The notes below the pieces were generated by a model. It saw nothing but the letters and a program-made list of their open reading frames with translations, had not been told where the DNA came from and did not search any database. The translations under genes and the position numbers were made by a program. A stretch of DNA of 64,000 bases from Rhynchopus euleeides (Eukaryota; Euglenozoa; Diplonemea; Diplonemida; Diplonemidae), in assembly GCA_963210315.1 (NCBI GenBank), contig OY723289.1:1984001-2048000 (forward strand). The letters run 5' to 3'. This document shows, in pieces, positions 33,397-44,859 of this stretch. Each line of letters opens with the position of its first letter. Position 1 is the stretch's first letter.

Positions 33397-33534
33397 CCCT
33401 AGGGTTGGGGCCGCCCGGGTCCCAGATTTTTTGGTAATTTCCAGGTGTGGGTAGGGGGACCTTTTCGAATTTTTTTTTCGAGGGGTGCCCATTTTGGCGA
33501 TTTGGGCCCGATTTCGAGGGTTACGGGTGACCCT
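33397..33534. other. Short spacer with TTCGAATTTTTTTTTCGAGG patch
   Basis: Between the foldback element and the telomere-like array. The GGGGGACCTTTTCGAATTTT word (33456-33475) is related, inverted, to sequences near 49285-49307, 49975-49995 and 50210-50232. Confidence 0.5.
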
Positions 33535-35850
33535 AGACCCTACCCAACCCTAAGGTTAGGGTTGGGGTTGGGGTTAACTCCAGACCCTACCCTCACCCTA
33601 GGGTTAGGGTTAGGGTTAACCCTAGACCCTACCCTGGGGTTAGGGTTAACCCTATACCCTACCCAACCCTAGGGTTAGGGTGAGGGTTAACCCTACACCC
33701 TACCCAACCCTAGGGTTGGGGTTGGGGTTAACCCTATACCCTACCCAACCCTAGGGTTAGGGTGAGGGTTAACCCTACACCCTACCCAACCCTAGGGTTA
33801 GGGTTGGGGTTAACCCTATACCCAACCCAACCCTACACCCAACCCTACCCTAGGGTTAGGGTTAACCCTACACCCTACCCAACCCTAGGGTTAGGGTCAG
33901 GGTTAACCCTAGACCCAACCCAACCCTAGGGTTAGGGTTGGGGCTAACCCTATACCCTACCCAACCCTAGGGTTAGGGTCAGGGTTAACCCTATACCCAA
34001 CCCAACCCTAGGGTTAGGGTTAACCCTACACCCTACCCAACCCTAGGGTTAGGGTCAGGGTTAACCCTAGACCCAACCCAACCCTAGGGTTAGGGTTCGG
34101 GTTAACCCTATACCCAACCCAACCCTAGGGTTAGGGTTAGGGTTAACCCTATACCCAACCCTACCCTAGGGTTAGGGTTAACCCTATACCCAACCCAACC
34201 CTAGGGTTAGGGTTAACCCAAGACCCAACCCTACCCTAGGGTTAGGGTTAGGGTTAACCCTATACACAACCCAACCCTAGGGTTAGGGTTAACCCTATAC
34301 CCTACCCAACCCGAGGGTTAGGGTTGGGGGTTAACCCAAGACCCTGCCCGACCCTAGGGTTAGGGTTCACCCTAGACCCAACCCTACCCTAGGGTTCGGG
34401 TTTGGGTCAGGGTGAACCCTAGACCCGACCCAACCCTCGGATCAGGGTTGGGGTTAACCCTATACCCTACCCTAACCCTAGGGTAGGGTCTAGGGTCAAC
34501 CCTAACCCTAACCCTAGGGTTGGGTAGGGTCTAGGGTTAACCCTGACCCTAACCCTAGGGTTAGGGTAGGGTCTAGGGTCAACCCTGACCCTAACCCTAG
34601 GGTTGGGTCAAGGGTTAACCCTAGGGTTAGGGTAGGGTCTAGGGTCAACCCTAACCCTAGGGTTGGGTAGGGTCCAGGGTTAACCCTAACCCGAGGGTTG
34701 GGTAGGGTCTAGGGTCAACCCTGACCCCAACCGTAGGGTTAGGGTAGGGTCTAGGGTCAACCCTAACCCTAACCCTAGGGTTGGGTCTAGGGTAGGGTCT
34801 AGGGTCAACCCTGACCCTAACCCTAGGGTTGGGTAGGGTCCAGGGTTAACCCTAACCCTAACCCGAGGGTTGGGTAGGGTCTAGGGTTAACCCTGACCCT
34901 AACCCGAGGGTTAGGGTAGGGTCTAGGGTCAACCCTGACCCTAACCCGAGGGTTGGGTAGGGTCTAGGGTTAACCCTGACCCTAACCCTAGGGTTGGGTC
35001 AAGGGTTAACCCTAACCCTAACCCTAGGGTTGGGTAGGGTCCAGGGTTAACCCTAACCCTAACCCGAGGGTTGGGTAGGGTCTAGGGTTAACCCTAACCC
35101 TAACCCTAGGGTTGGGTCAAGGGTTAACCCTAACCCTAACCCTAGGGTTAGGGTAGGGTCTAGGGTTAACCCTGACCCTAACCCTAGGGTTGGGTAGGGT
35201 GTAGGGTTAACCCTAACCCTAGGGTTGGGTCAAGGGTTAACCCTAACCCTAACCCTAGGGTTGGGTCAAGGGTTAACCCTAACCCCAACCCTAGGGTTGG
35301 GTAGGGTCTAGGGTCAACCCTGACCCTAACCCTAGGGTTGGGTCAAGGGTTTACCCTAACCCTAACCCTAGGGTTGGGTAGGGTCTGGGGTCAACCCTGA
35401 CCCTAACCCTAGGGTTGGGTCAAGGGTTAACCCTAACCCTAGGGTTGGGTAGGGTCTAGGGTCAACCCTGACCCTAACCCGAGGGTTGGGTAGGGTCTAG
35501 GGTTAACCCTAACCCTAACCCTAGGGTTAGGGTAGGGTCTAGGGTTAACCCTGACCCTAACCCTAGGGTTAGGGTAGGGTCTAGGGTCAACCCTAACCCT
35601 AACCCTAACCCTAGGGTTGGGTCAAGGGTTTACCCTAACCCTAACCCTAGGGTTGGGTAGGGCCTGGGGTCAACCCTGACCCTAACCCTTGGGTTGGGTC
35701 TAGGGTCAACCCTGGCCCTGACCCCTGGGTTGGGTAGGGTCGTGTTGGGTCGGGTTATGGGTACCCAACCCTCACCCTAGGGTAGGGTTGGGTCGGGTTG
35801 TGGGTACCCCCGACGTGCTGTAGGGTAGGGTAGGGTAGGGTAGGGTAGGG
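33530..35850. repeat. Degenerate interstitial telomere-like array
   Basis: About 2.3 kb built from TTAGGG-type and CCCTAA-type words that alternate strand every 15-30 bases, joined at CCTAGG and GTTAAC palindromes, in units of about 40-55 bp. Up to about 34.44 kb the unit reads CCCTAGGGTTAGGG then TTAACCCTAKACCC. After about 34.48 kb the units are the reverse complement of that. The end is a clean run of TAGGG pentamers (about 35820-35850) and then a C run. It is not a normal one-strand telomere; a satellite derived from telomeric DNA is the simplest reading. Confidence 0.88.
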
Positions 35851-36593
35851 CCCCCCCCCCCCCCCTCCGGCCCAACGTTAAGTCCGGCCCCAGAATTAGC
35901 CAGAGGCCTGCTCTGCCCCCCAGACCCCCATCTCGCGTGCCCGTCTAATAACCAAATCCTTGCGCTTTGACGGCCGTGGCATATCAGGGGGCAGCGTCGA
36001 AATCATGGTCCCGAAAGCCATTTTTTGGTTTCCTCCGGCACCCGACGGCGCGAGCGGGAGAGGAACCACGGAAGGAACCCAGCGCCTCACACCGTGCCCA
36101 CCTAGTGGTCCACCGATGGGAAAATTTGGCAACAACACGAGCGCGCGCGAAGCGCGCGCGAGAAAAATTGACCCCTAGTGTTTTCCCCCCTGATTCCCCC
36201 CCAAAACAGGAGCGTCAACCCACCAAATCTCCAAAATCGAAAAGTTTGCGACAGGCCTGGCTGCTACTGCCCCCGCAGTTCCTGGTTATTGTCAAAAACC
36301 CTTTGGCTTTGTCCACCTTTTTTACTGCAACAGTGCTCCTGTCAGTGTCAAAAATAGAGGAGGCAGCGCTTTTGGGCAACACAATCAACCTCCTCGGAGG
36401 TTGCTTTTGTTTTGCCCCGTGGATTTGGCGCACAAACAACAGCCTTGTCTTTTTCTACCTTTTCCTCACTCGGGGTTTGCTGCCCCATACCCGCACACCG
36501 TTGCTGCCTTCTCCACACTTTACACTTTACACTACACCCCACCCCACCCCCCCAGCAGGCCTGTCCCCCCTCTGCGGTGGTGGACGGCAACCC
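35851..36593. other. Region upstream of the surface-protein gene
   Basis: Starts with a C run and a sequence (35892-35909) that is the exact inverse of 28731-28748. It then has a GCGCGCG palindrome near 36141-36162. A frame is open through it in phase with the next gene, but the translation looks random. CAG sites at 36552-36557 after a C-rich tract are likely splice acceptors. Confidence 0.5.
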
Positions 36594-39500
36594 ATGCTGC
36601 CGCAACCCCCAGCCCCCCCTCCCCTACTCCGCCCCGCCCCCTGCTGGCTCGCGCTAGCCTTTGCAGCATGCTGCAGCTGCACCGACCCCGCCACCTCCAC
36701 CTCCACCCTCAATGACGCACACGCTGCAGCGTCACTGTTCCGCCCCACCCGAATATCGCAGCTGCTGGGACTGCAAGGCGAGCTGGTGTCAGACTGGCCC
36801 AGACGCAGGGCATACATCCTCGATGCAGCAGGCATGGTGCATCAGATCGACCTTTCCAACCTCTCCAATCCCACTGCGGTGGCGTCTTCGATTAAAGGGG
36901 GCCCGCCTTTAAAGGGGATTGCTGTGATCCCCGGATCTGGGCTGCTCTGCGCGGTGCAGCGTGACGGGATAGCCGTGTCTCTCCTGGAGCCTGTGGAGAA
37001 AACAGGGCTGCCCGGTGCTCAGGACTTCGCCGTAGCCATCACTATTCTGAGGGAGGACCGCCCGGAGCTGCGCCTCTTCTCTGAAGGCAGCACCGTGGTC
37101 GAGAAGGTTCTTGCCGCAACCAAAGAGGCTGGTGATGTCTGTTTTGGCATCACCTCCGATGGCACGATCGGGACATTCACCCCCAGCACCCCCTGGCACA
37201 AAACAGCCTCCTGGCCTGCCGCGGGGGGAGACCTTGGGGCCAACGGGGATGGCCCGCCGTCCCCCGCCGACCTCCTCCGCTCCGCAACCACCGCCACCAG
37301 CACCGGGCTGCCCCCGACGCCGCTCCTCCTCATCTCCTCGGAGCTGCACCTCCGTGTCTACGGGGTGTCCCGACTGGACGATTGGAGAGAGGTGCCGTTT
37401 ACCTTCACCCCCCCCTCCTCCTCCTCCTCCCAGCTCCCGCCGGGCAACGCAACGGGGGGGTCGGGGAACCCCTCCAGCACCACCACCTCCACCTCCACCT
37501 CCGCATCCACTTCAACCTCGGAAAAAACATCAGCTTCGGCGTCGTCAGGCCTTGCTGGTGGGGGCGGTTCCTCCCCACCAACACCACCTCGGGTCCCTGC
37601 GGGCGCGCTGACCCTCTTGGGGCTGGGGCCAGGCCACGGCGGCATGTCCATTATGGCGTGGGATGGTGCAGAGCTGCTGCTCTCGCGTGGCGGAGGCGGC
37701 ACCCTCTTGGGTTGCCCGGTGGTGGACCCGCAGGGTGTCAGCGGTGGGTCCTCCGCTGGGGGGTGTTGGACCCTGGGTCCGAATGTGACCTCCGGTGGGG
37801 AGGCTATCCGATCCCTCGCTGCGTTTTCCTCAACCTACGCCGAGCTGGTGGAGCTCCGGCGCGCCGACCCCTCCTTGGAGGGCTGCGCCGCAGCCCTGGT
37901 GGAGCGTGGGGGGCCCCCAACCCCCGCCAGCCTCGATGTCATCTGCCCCTCCTCTGCGCCAGACCCCTCGACATTCTCTTCCTTCGCAACGATGCCACAC
38001 ACCTCCACCGCCACCGGAGGAGGAGATAACCATCCAAACCAACCCAGCGGGACGGGGCTGAGCGGCGTGTCAAACCCTGCCGTGAAAACCCCCCCGACCC
38101 GACAGGCCTTCCCGGCAACCCCAGGGGATCCTTGGGAGGGCCTGGCCCCCGTGGGGCCCGGGGTTCTCTCAGCGGTGTGTGAAGGGGGTTCCACCTCCAT
38201 CACCTCAACGCCCCCCGCCCCCCCCACCTCGGGGACATGCTTCTACACGGTGGGGCTGGCGGGGCACGGCGGGGGGGAGCAAACTACACCACTCCCAGGC
38301 ACCCCCACCCCGGGCCCCTCCAGCGTGATGCCGATCCCGCCGGATGGGTCCCCCCACCTCGCCTTGCAGTCGGCTCTGAGTCTCCCGATGAGCGAGTCGT
38401 TCGACAAGGTGCTGGCGGTGCACCCCTCCGGGAGGGTCGCCTACGCCGCACACTCCAAGGGCCTCGCGGTAATCCGCCTTGCTGGAGGTGAGGAGGGGCA
38501 AGGGGGGGGGGAGGGGGGGGCCCTCCCAGGGGGTAGTGGAGTGGCGCCGACCCCCCCCGCCTTCATCCGGGACATCGACACAAGGGGTTCGCCGGCCGGA
38601 TCTGCGATGGGGGTTGCGGAGGGGGGCACGCTCTGCACAGCGTCGCTCCACGGTGTGCATCTCTTCGACGTTTCCTTGGATGAGGAGAACCCGCGGTATA
38701 TCGGATCCGCCTCATTCGCCGACGAGGTGAACAGCGGGGTCGTCCCAGCCGGGCGGAGCTGCTGGGTTTTCGTGTCCAACACCATCATCGAGGTCGCCCC
38801 GTGGATGCACGGCGCTGCCTCGCTGCCTTCCGCGGTGCTTCCGAGACATGACTTTCACGCATTCAAGAGCCAAATCGCCTCCAGCAGGACTCACCTCTGC
38901 GCCTCACAGGGGGACCGGGTCGTCTGCTATCGCCACGCCCCCCTCCCCGGCGGAGGCGGCGGGGGTGCGGCTTCAGAGGGCACCCCCTTCGCCCGAACCC
39001 GCCCCTCCCCGACGCCTCTCACGCTTGCCCTGGAGGTGGACCTCGGGGGCCATGTGCTGGAGCTGGAGTTTGACCCATCCAACCCCACCCGGTTCATCGC
39101 GGTTCTTTTCTCCGACGACACGCTCCGGACCCGGGTCACCGCGTGCCGGATCCCGGAGGGGGAGAACGGTGAGGGAGGTGACGTCTCGGGGCTGGGGATC
39201 TGCACCACGCACAACCCGCCCCCCTCCCGAGATGTGCATTTTCGAGCGCTTGCTGTGGTAGGGGATTATGCAATCTTCGCAGAGGGGTTGCGGGCCACAG
39301 TGTACCTCGTTGACATGCGGGAGCTGGAGTCCGTCAGGGCGTATGAGAGATTCAGCACCAACCTGCCCCGCGGGGGGTATGTCGCGGTGGCGGGGTGCCC
39401 CGCCTCGTCCCGCGTCCTGATGATCACCGAGGCAGGCGTCCTCCACGTCTACTCCGTTTCCCAGGAGGGTTCCACCATCGCACCGCACCCCCCCAGCATC

Positions 39501-40208
39501 AACGAGGGGACCCCCCTCCCCCTCCCACCAATCCCTGCCTCCGTTACCGGGCTCGGCCCCTCCGATGGGGATAACGGCCCCCCTCTGCCAACGCTTGTGC
39601 CAGGCAGGAGGAGCACCTCTCGGGATGAAGGCACACCGCCGCAGGCGAAGGATAAAGAAATGATGATCTGGCTCCTGGGGAGCGCAGGGGCCATGGTGGG
39701 GCTGGTCCTGCTGCTGGGGGGTGTGTGGCTGGTGTGGAGGGCGTGCAAGCGGAGGTACGGCACATCACACGCGGACCCTCCTGGGGTTACCCCGGGGCGC
39801 CCGGGGGGGAAGGGGGGCGGGGTTCGGCCTGCGGAGGTGCAGCCCGGCGGAGGTGGGGGTGGCGGTCGCAGCGCGAAATCCTGCTCGGGTGTCGATCCCG
39901 CTGATCTCGGGAGGGTGTCGCTCTGCAGCAGCTGGAGCAGCAGCGGCCTGAGCTGCGGCAGCCGTGGGCTGCCCTTTGAGGGCTCAGAGGAGGTGCACGT
40001 TGTGGTGTCGCCGGCAGCGGCAGCGCAGGACACGACACTCAACAGCAGCAGCAGCATCAGCAGCAGCGCAGGGCTGCCCTTCGAGGATGCGGGAGGAGTG
40101 CAGGCTGGGGGTGAGGCGGGCGGGGACTGTGACGGCGGGTATGAGATGTCGCTGAGGAACTGCTGCTCCTCGGCATCCTCGGTGTCCTCCTCGTCGTCAG
40201 AGGACTGA
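36594..40208 (+). CDS. Large single-pass surface protein (1204 aa)
   Basis: Family not recognised. The chosen ATG gives a proline-rich lead and a hydrophobic stretch (CWLALAFAACCSC, about residues 20-32) that looks like a secretion signal, 36 bases after an acceptor-like CAG. The ectodomain of about 990 residues has repeated blade-like segments (for example near 60-150, 590-700 and 800-930) suggestive of a beta-propeller, broken by Ser/Thr/Pro/Gly-rich stretches (STSTSAST near residues 295-315) that could be heavily glycosylated. One transmembrane helix (about 1023-1047) is followed by basic CKRRYG and a 155-residue Ser/Gly-rich tail. The tail carries two RGLPFEG/AGLPFED motifs. A type I membrane receptor or adhesin-like protein is inferred. 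No intron is required. Confidence 0.8.
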   Translation: MLPQPPAPPPLLRPAPCWLALAFAACCSCTDPATSTSTLNDAHAAASLFRPTRISQLLGLQGELVSDWPRRRAYILDAAGMVHQIDLSNLSNPTAVASSIKGGPPLKGIAVIPGSGLLCAVQRDGIAVSLLEPVEKTGLPGAQDFAVAITILREDRPELRLFSEGSTVVEKVLAATKEAGDVCFGITSDGTIGTFTPSTPWHKTASWPAAGGDLGANGDGPPSPADLLRSATTATSTGLPPTPLLLISSELHLRVYGVSRLDDWREVPFTFTPPSSSSSQLPPGNATGGSGNPSSTTTSTSTSASTSTSEKTSASASSGLAGGGGSSPPTPPRVPAGALTLLGLGPGHGGMSIMAWDGAELLLSRGGGGTLLGCPVVDPQGVSGGSSAGGCWTLGPNVTSGGEAIRSLAAFSSTYAELVELRRADPSLEGCAAALVERGGPPTPASLDVICPSSAPDPSTFSSFATMPHTSTATGGGDNHPNQPSGTGLSGVSNPAVKTPPTRQAFPATPGDPWEGLAPVGPGVLSAVCEGGSTSITSTPPAPPTSGTCFYTVGLAGHGGGEQTTPLPGTPTPGPSSVMPIPPDGSPHLALQSALSLPMSESFDKVLAVHPSGRVAYAAHSKGLAVIRLAGGEEGQGGGEGGALPGGSGVAPTPPAFIRDIDTRGSPAGSAMGVAEGGTLCTASLHGVHLFDVSLDEENPRYIGSASFADEVNSGVVPAGRSCWVFVSNTIIEVAPWMHGAASLPSAVLPRHDFHAFKSQIASSRTHLCASQGDRVVCYRHAPLPGGGGGGAASEGTPFARTRPSPTPLTLALEVDLGGHVLELEFDPSNPTRFIAVLFSDDTLRTRVTACRIPEGENGEGGDVSGLGICTTHNPPPSRDVHFRALAVVGDYAIFAEGLRATVYLVDMRELESVRAYERFSTNLPRGGYVAVAGCPASSRVLMITEAGVLHVYSVSQEGSTIAPHPPSINEGTPLPLPPIPASVTGLGPSDGDNGPPLPTLVPGRRSTSRDEGTPPQAKDKEMMIWLLGSAGAMVGLVLLLGGVWLVWRACKRRYGTSHADPPGVTPGRPGGKGGGVRPAEVQPGGGGGGGRSAKSCSGVDPADLGRVSLCSSWSSSGLSCGSRGLPFEGSEEVHVVVSPAAAAQDTTLNSSSSISSSAGLPFEDAGGVQAGGEAGGDCDGGYEMSLRNCCSSASSVSSSSSED

Positions 40209-43200
40209 GGGGGGGGGTGGGGAGGGGGGTGAGCCTGCCGAGTGGGTGGTGGTGCGCTCCCCCTGCCGCCGAGGGGGGGGGGGTGGGGTGGAGCCGAGCC
40301 CGATTCAATGGGGCGTATCGATGCATTAATCGTACGTTTTGTTCCTCGTTGAAAAAATGTCACTCCAGTGCATCCGCTCGTATAATTGCTCGTATTCTTG
40401 TTTGTGACGCCTTGGCGCTTCCACATACAAAAAAATCTCAACTCCGGTGGTGGGTGGTGGTGGTGTGCGGGAGCACACCGTTTGGCTGGATGTCATGGCA
40501 TTTTTCTGTGCGTAAAAAATGTAAGAGACACGGCCAAACTCGTTCAAATCGTTCAAAAACTGCACGCTCACGTGCCGTGCACTCCTCGTGCAGGGCCGCC
40601 TGTGGCCCTGCACGCCTGCGTGGTCGTGGTGAGAGGGGTGGGTGGGGTGGGGTGGGGTGGGGTTAGTTTTCACGTGCATTTGCTTCGCACAGTATACAGT
40701 GGGGGTTAGTAGCATCAGAGTTCGCTCGGTAGCAACTTTTCACCCCACAAAAGATATTGCGACACGCGGGGAGGTTTGAAGACCCCGCTAGCTTCGTGCG
40801 TCACCCCCTGCCGTGAGACCACACGACAGTTGGTTCCCCCCCGCCCCTTCACGTTCCTCAACCCCCGTGACCCGTCAACGGTCCAACGTATGTTTTCCCC
40901 TTGGCGCGCTGCGTCGGGGCGTATGTCGCTTCCCTCAGCATTTCCCCCCCCCACCCCCACCCCTTCCATCCTCAAGCATGCAGTGCCATCAAAGGAAATT
41001 CAAACGAGAGCAACGTACGCATGGAGGCAGTGTGGTACCTGTGATGTTGGGGGTCTTTTTTTTTGTATTCGCTATTCTTCAGTTTTCGGTGAATCTTTCG
41101 GTGCGTCTCTCACAAAGGTATAGGAGGGGGGTCTCCCGCTCAAGAAGTGCAGGAAAAAGGTGAGGTATTTCCAAAGGATGTGCCTTACTGACTAAAATTG
41201 ACACAGCTTGGCGCAAGCGGAGCCCCCAATCCAAAGGAGAAATGCATCAAAACACACCTCTTCGGCACCGCGTAGCGAAGACCCCCTTCGGGAACTCACT
41301 TTAGAGCGAAGGCCTCGGCCTTGTTGAGTTATCCAGGCTTCCTGGTGGACCATCTCTAGCAAAAGAAAGGCTGTTGGCAGCGCATCCGTTCACCCATGCA
41401 CTCCACCGTGCCCCACCCGCAAGACACGGAACTGCGGAGCACACTGAGGGGCGACTGATGTGTTTGAGTTCCGCTGTTTGTTGCACCCCCCTCTGACCCT
41501 TTCCGAAAACACGAACGAAATTTCAGAAGGGGGGCCCTCGCTACCAGTCACAGCTCGTCAGTCAGTGAGGGGGAAGTGGGCTGGAGCTCACTTTTTCTCA
41601 CTCAGTCACATCTGGTAGCGAGGGCCCCCAAGGAGTTTTTTTTCAAAAAATACAAAAACTGAGCCTTCTGAAAACAGCTTTTGGACGGACCTTCCCAAAC
41701 AACGAGAGAGGGCTCTGGCTTTGAGGGAGGGAGGGTGGGGGGATGACGTGGGGGTCGCCTGTGTTTACTGCATCTCCAATGGCCCCCCCCCCCTCTCTTG
41801 TGCTTCATGCATTCTCTTCCGGATTCACGCGAGCAGCGCAGGAGAGATTTCTCCGATGCTCTGCGGAGGTATGGAGCAACGTCAAATCATTTTTCACGTG
41901 GGCAGTGGGAGCGTGCGATGCGTGGAGTGCTGAATCAACGAGGAGGTGGTGGTCACCTTGCCCTTCCCCTCACCCGACGGGGGTGGAGAAGGGAGGGTGG
42001 GTGACCGCGGAGGTGGAGGTACCTTCTTGAACCCGGCGCACTGCATCAAGAGAAAGCAAACGTGGGACGCTGCCCTCTATCGTACAATTCCGATTATTCG
42101 ACACACAAAACACTTCCTCCCCTCGTGCGCACAAACACCACACCTGGATTTCTTTTGCCGGCGTGTTCCGAGTTGAGCGCCAACGCATCAACGAATCGAA
42201 GGGAAAAGAGATATATGGTGGGAGGTCCGGCTTCGCAACCCATCTGTATCTCAGTGTCAAAGAAGCTATAACGGGGTGTATGGGGCGGCGCTTATTGTGA
42301 TGGGCAACAAACGGCAAAATTCACCTTCACAACGGGCGTTTTGCTTGATGTTTGTTGGGCCCGGACTATTTGACGCAAAAACAACACACCCCCCCCCCCC
42401 CCAATCATTTTCCTTTTGCTATGTTGTTTTTTCGCATCAAGAAAAAATGCCAAAATCTCCCGTGGCCGGGGCTGCGTATACTTCGGCCCGCGCCCTATGC
42501 TGTGGCGTTGTTGCGTAGTGTGTTGGATGAAGGCCCGTCTCTCTCCGTCAACGAAAACAACCATGAACTATCTCGAGAGGTCCCGAGGACCCTCCATGGC
42601 CATAATGTGACATTTTTTTTTCCGTTTCTTCGCCTTTCGGGTTAGTGTTGGGGGCCCCCTTCCCCTTCCCCTCCCTTCTCCCCCCTGACAACCACGTTTC
42701 GTTTGTTTTCATGTCTTCTGTCCATCGGCCGAAGTAAATGCCGCCACTCCCCCGCCTCTCCACCACATCCTTACTGAAGCCTTACTGAATCCTTGCTACT
42801 GAACGTATTTTCTTTCAAGAATAAACACACAGGTTCTGCTGTGCGCTCCGGATACCCCACACACATACAGGCAGCCGGTGCCCACCGGCCTTCAGGGCAT
42901 GCATTCTCCAGCACTCTGGGGCAGATTCGTGCATATTATTTTGACAATTTCACTCGGATTCCGCCTGCCTGCGTTGCTTTATTCCTATACTGTGGAGAAG
43001 GATGCGAGTGTGGTGCAGCCTCTCTCGTTGCTGTCTACGCTGTTCTGTGGAGTGGTGAAGTCGTGTGTGTTGACCGACAGTGGAGATTGCATCAGGAGCA
43101 GAAGGTGTGCTTGGTGTGCTCAACACTGAATCAGTTGGTGTGTGTGTGTGGTATCATCAGAGTTCGCTTCGGTGCGACCTACACTAAACAGGAAATGTTC

Positions 43201-43802
43201 ACGTGTGTGTGTGTGTCAGCGGATCGCACTACCAGCGTGTGCTTGGTGTGCCATCCCGGCGTCAGTATCCCAGGCCCTCAGGGCATTCATACTCGTGTGT
43301 GCACACAGTGGTGATCGCATCGCTCAGGAGCTCAGTGTGTGCCGTGGCCTGCACCCCCACCTGTGGGGTAGCAGCTGCCTCGGATCTCCCGCTCCGGAGT
43401 GGGCTTTGCGGCATCCCGTGGCGCGGCTGCTTTCGACTGAGACTGCCCATCTGACCGAGGTGCCAATGCCCCCCCCCCCCCCCCTTCCCGCCCTCTCCCC
43501 TCCCCTCATGCCCCCCTTCGTTACTTCGTCCGGGATATTGCCCGTTGCACAGACGGCACACGGGTTTGCGCATTTCGATACCGCACCACTGACAGGGGCA
43601 GGGCAGCACGCCTCGCATACACGCCCCCCCACCGACACCCGCCCCTAACACCCGCGAGAAGCGGCTGGCGGTATTCTTTTGTTCTTCTTCTGCGTTGCGT
43701 TGTGTGATCAGAGTGTCGGAACCTTGCACGTAACACCCCCCTCCCGGGGTGTTCTGAGCCGCAGCAACGCCCCACTGGCAGCCCGTGCGATTCCTCCGTG
43801 TG
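40209..43802. other. Long intergenic stretch, no gene supported
   Basis: Nearly 3.6 kb with no domain-bearing frame. A TCGTTCAAATCGTTCA word at about 40540-40555 also occurs near 911. A GAGGGCCCCC-type inverted pair lies at about 41529-41553 and 41612-41632 (CTACCAG / CTGGTAGCGAGGGCCCCC). C runs occur at 42391-42403 and 43470-43487, and GT-rich patches at 43138-43220. Confidence 0.5.
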
Positions 43803-44285
43803 ATGAGCAGCTACCTCGGCAGCGTGGCACGCCTCGATGCAGGTGTGATGAGCAGCGACCTCTACAGCCTCAGCAGGTTTGTGGAGCGCGAGACATCGCA
43901 ATGCCAGCCTGCGGGGATGCGCGCGGAGACCCGCGAGCGCGTGCAGAAGTTGGCAGTGGGGCGCGAGGCACAGCGCTGCGCCCACACCACCGCAGAGCAG
44001 GAGGAGGCTCGGCAGGACGCGGCAGACGAGCAGGAGGCACGCCTGCTGCACAGGACGCTGAGCAAGCAGAGCCGCTCGGCAGCAGCAGCAGCAACGGCAG
44101 CCTCCCAGGAGAAGACGCAGGCAGCTGCGCTGCGCACGGCAGCAGCGGATACACCCGACACGGTGCGGCCACCGCATATCATCGACTTGATCCAAGGCAA
44201 GGTGCGTGAGGAGCTGCTGGCAGAGCTCAAGGAGGAGATGTCGGAGATGCACCGACGCAACCACGATGCCCTAGCTGACCAGTAG
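43803..44285 (+). CDS. Small Ala-rich helical protein (160 aa)
   Basis: Unrecognised. The frame from the ATG at 43803 encodes an almost wholly helical, Ala/Glu/Arg-rich protein with heptad-like spacing and a C-terminal segment IIDLIQGKVREELLAELKEEM typical of a short coiled coil. Acceptor-like CAGs lie just upstream (43760-43780 region). Third positions are strongly G/C as in neighbouring genes, which supports it as real. No membrane segment or catalytic motif. A structural or adaptor role, possibly cytoskeletal, is only a guess. Confidence 0.65.
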   Translation: MSSYLGSVARLDAGVMSSDLYSLSRFVERETSQCQPAGMRAETRERVQKLAVGREAQRCAHTTAEQEEARQDAADEQEARLLHRTLSKQSRSAAAAATAASQEKTQAAALRTAAADTPDTVRPPHIIDLIQGKVREELLAELKEEMSEMHRRNHDALADQ

Positions 44286-44859
44286 CAGGATCAGGCGGGC
44301 TGTCGCAAGGGGAACGGGCGAAAGGGGATGCTCCTTCGTCTGTTCACTTCAGAGCAAGTAAGTCAGAGTGTCAGAGGGCCATTGTCCCCATTGTCCCTCA
44401 TTGTTCTCCAGTGTGTGGGGTTGGCGCTACCAACCTGCGCCGAACAGTTGGTCCAACGAAACACCCCTGAATAAGAACTAGACACGCCCGTGCCCTGGCC
44501 TCCTCCCGGCTTGTCAGCAGGGAGGAGGGCAAGGGAGGGTCGCTCAGGATGCTGTGTTGATTCAATGTCAACGACCCCCCTCACACGTCGCTCTTCTCAT
44601 GTCTATCCACCGGAAGGCGCCTCCCAGCCAGGGCCGGGCTGAGGAGGAGGTCAACGGAGACTGTCTCCATCGAGAGGGTCGGCACTACGCCTCAGCCCCA
44701 CCGCCACCCCCCACTCCCCCCCGCCACTTGCAGATCGATGGCAGCGGCACACCCTGCCACCCACCATAACATTCGGTGCAAATTAGAACCAACACTCTCC
44801 TCCCCCTCGACAGACAGTGGGCTGTACCCAGAGCCGCCCTACCACTGTGCCCTGCTGGC
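44286..44859. other. Intergenic before coiled-coil gene
   Basis: No gene seen. A C-rich tract ending in CGACAG (44807-44812) is a likely acceptor, 48 bases before the next ATG. Confidence 0.5.

Noticed and set aside
33445-33672. Open frames across the telomere-like array
   Set aside because: The translation is purely periodic from the repeat; not a gene.
35967-36593. In-frame extension upstream of the surface-protein start
   Set aside because: The translation looks random, the stretch includes C-rich acceptor-like tracts, and the signal-like sequence begins at 36594.
42793-43648. Overlapping + frames with VCVCV-type stretches
   Set aside because: They translate GT-rich microsatellite and C runs, with no domain or acceptor-type start.
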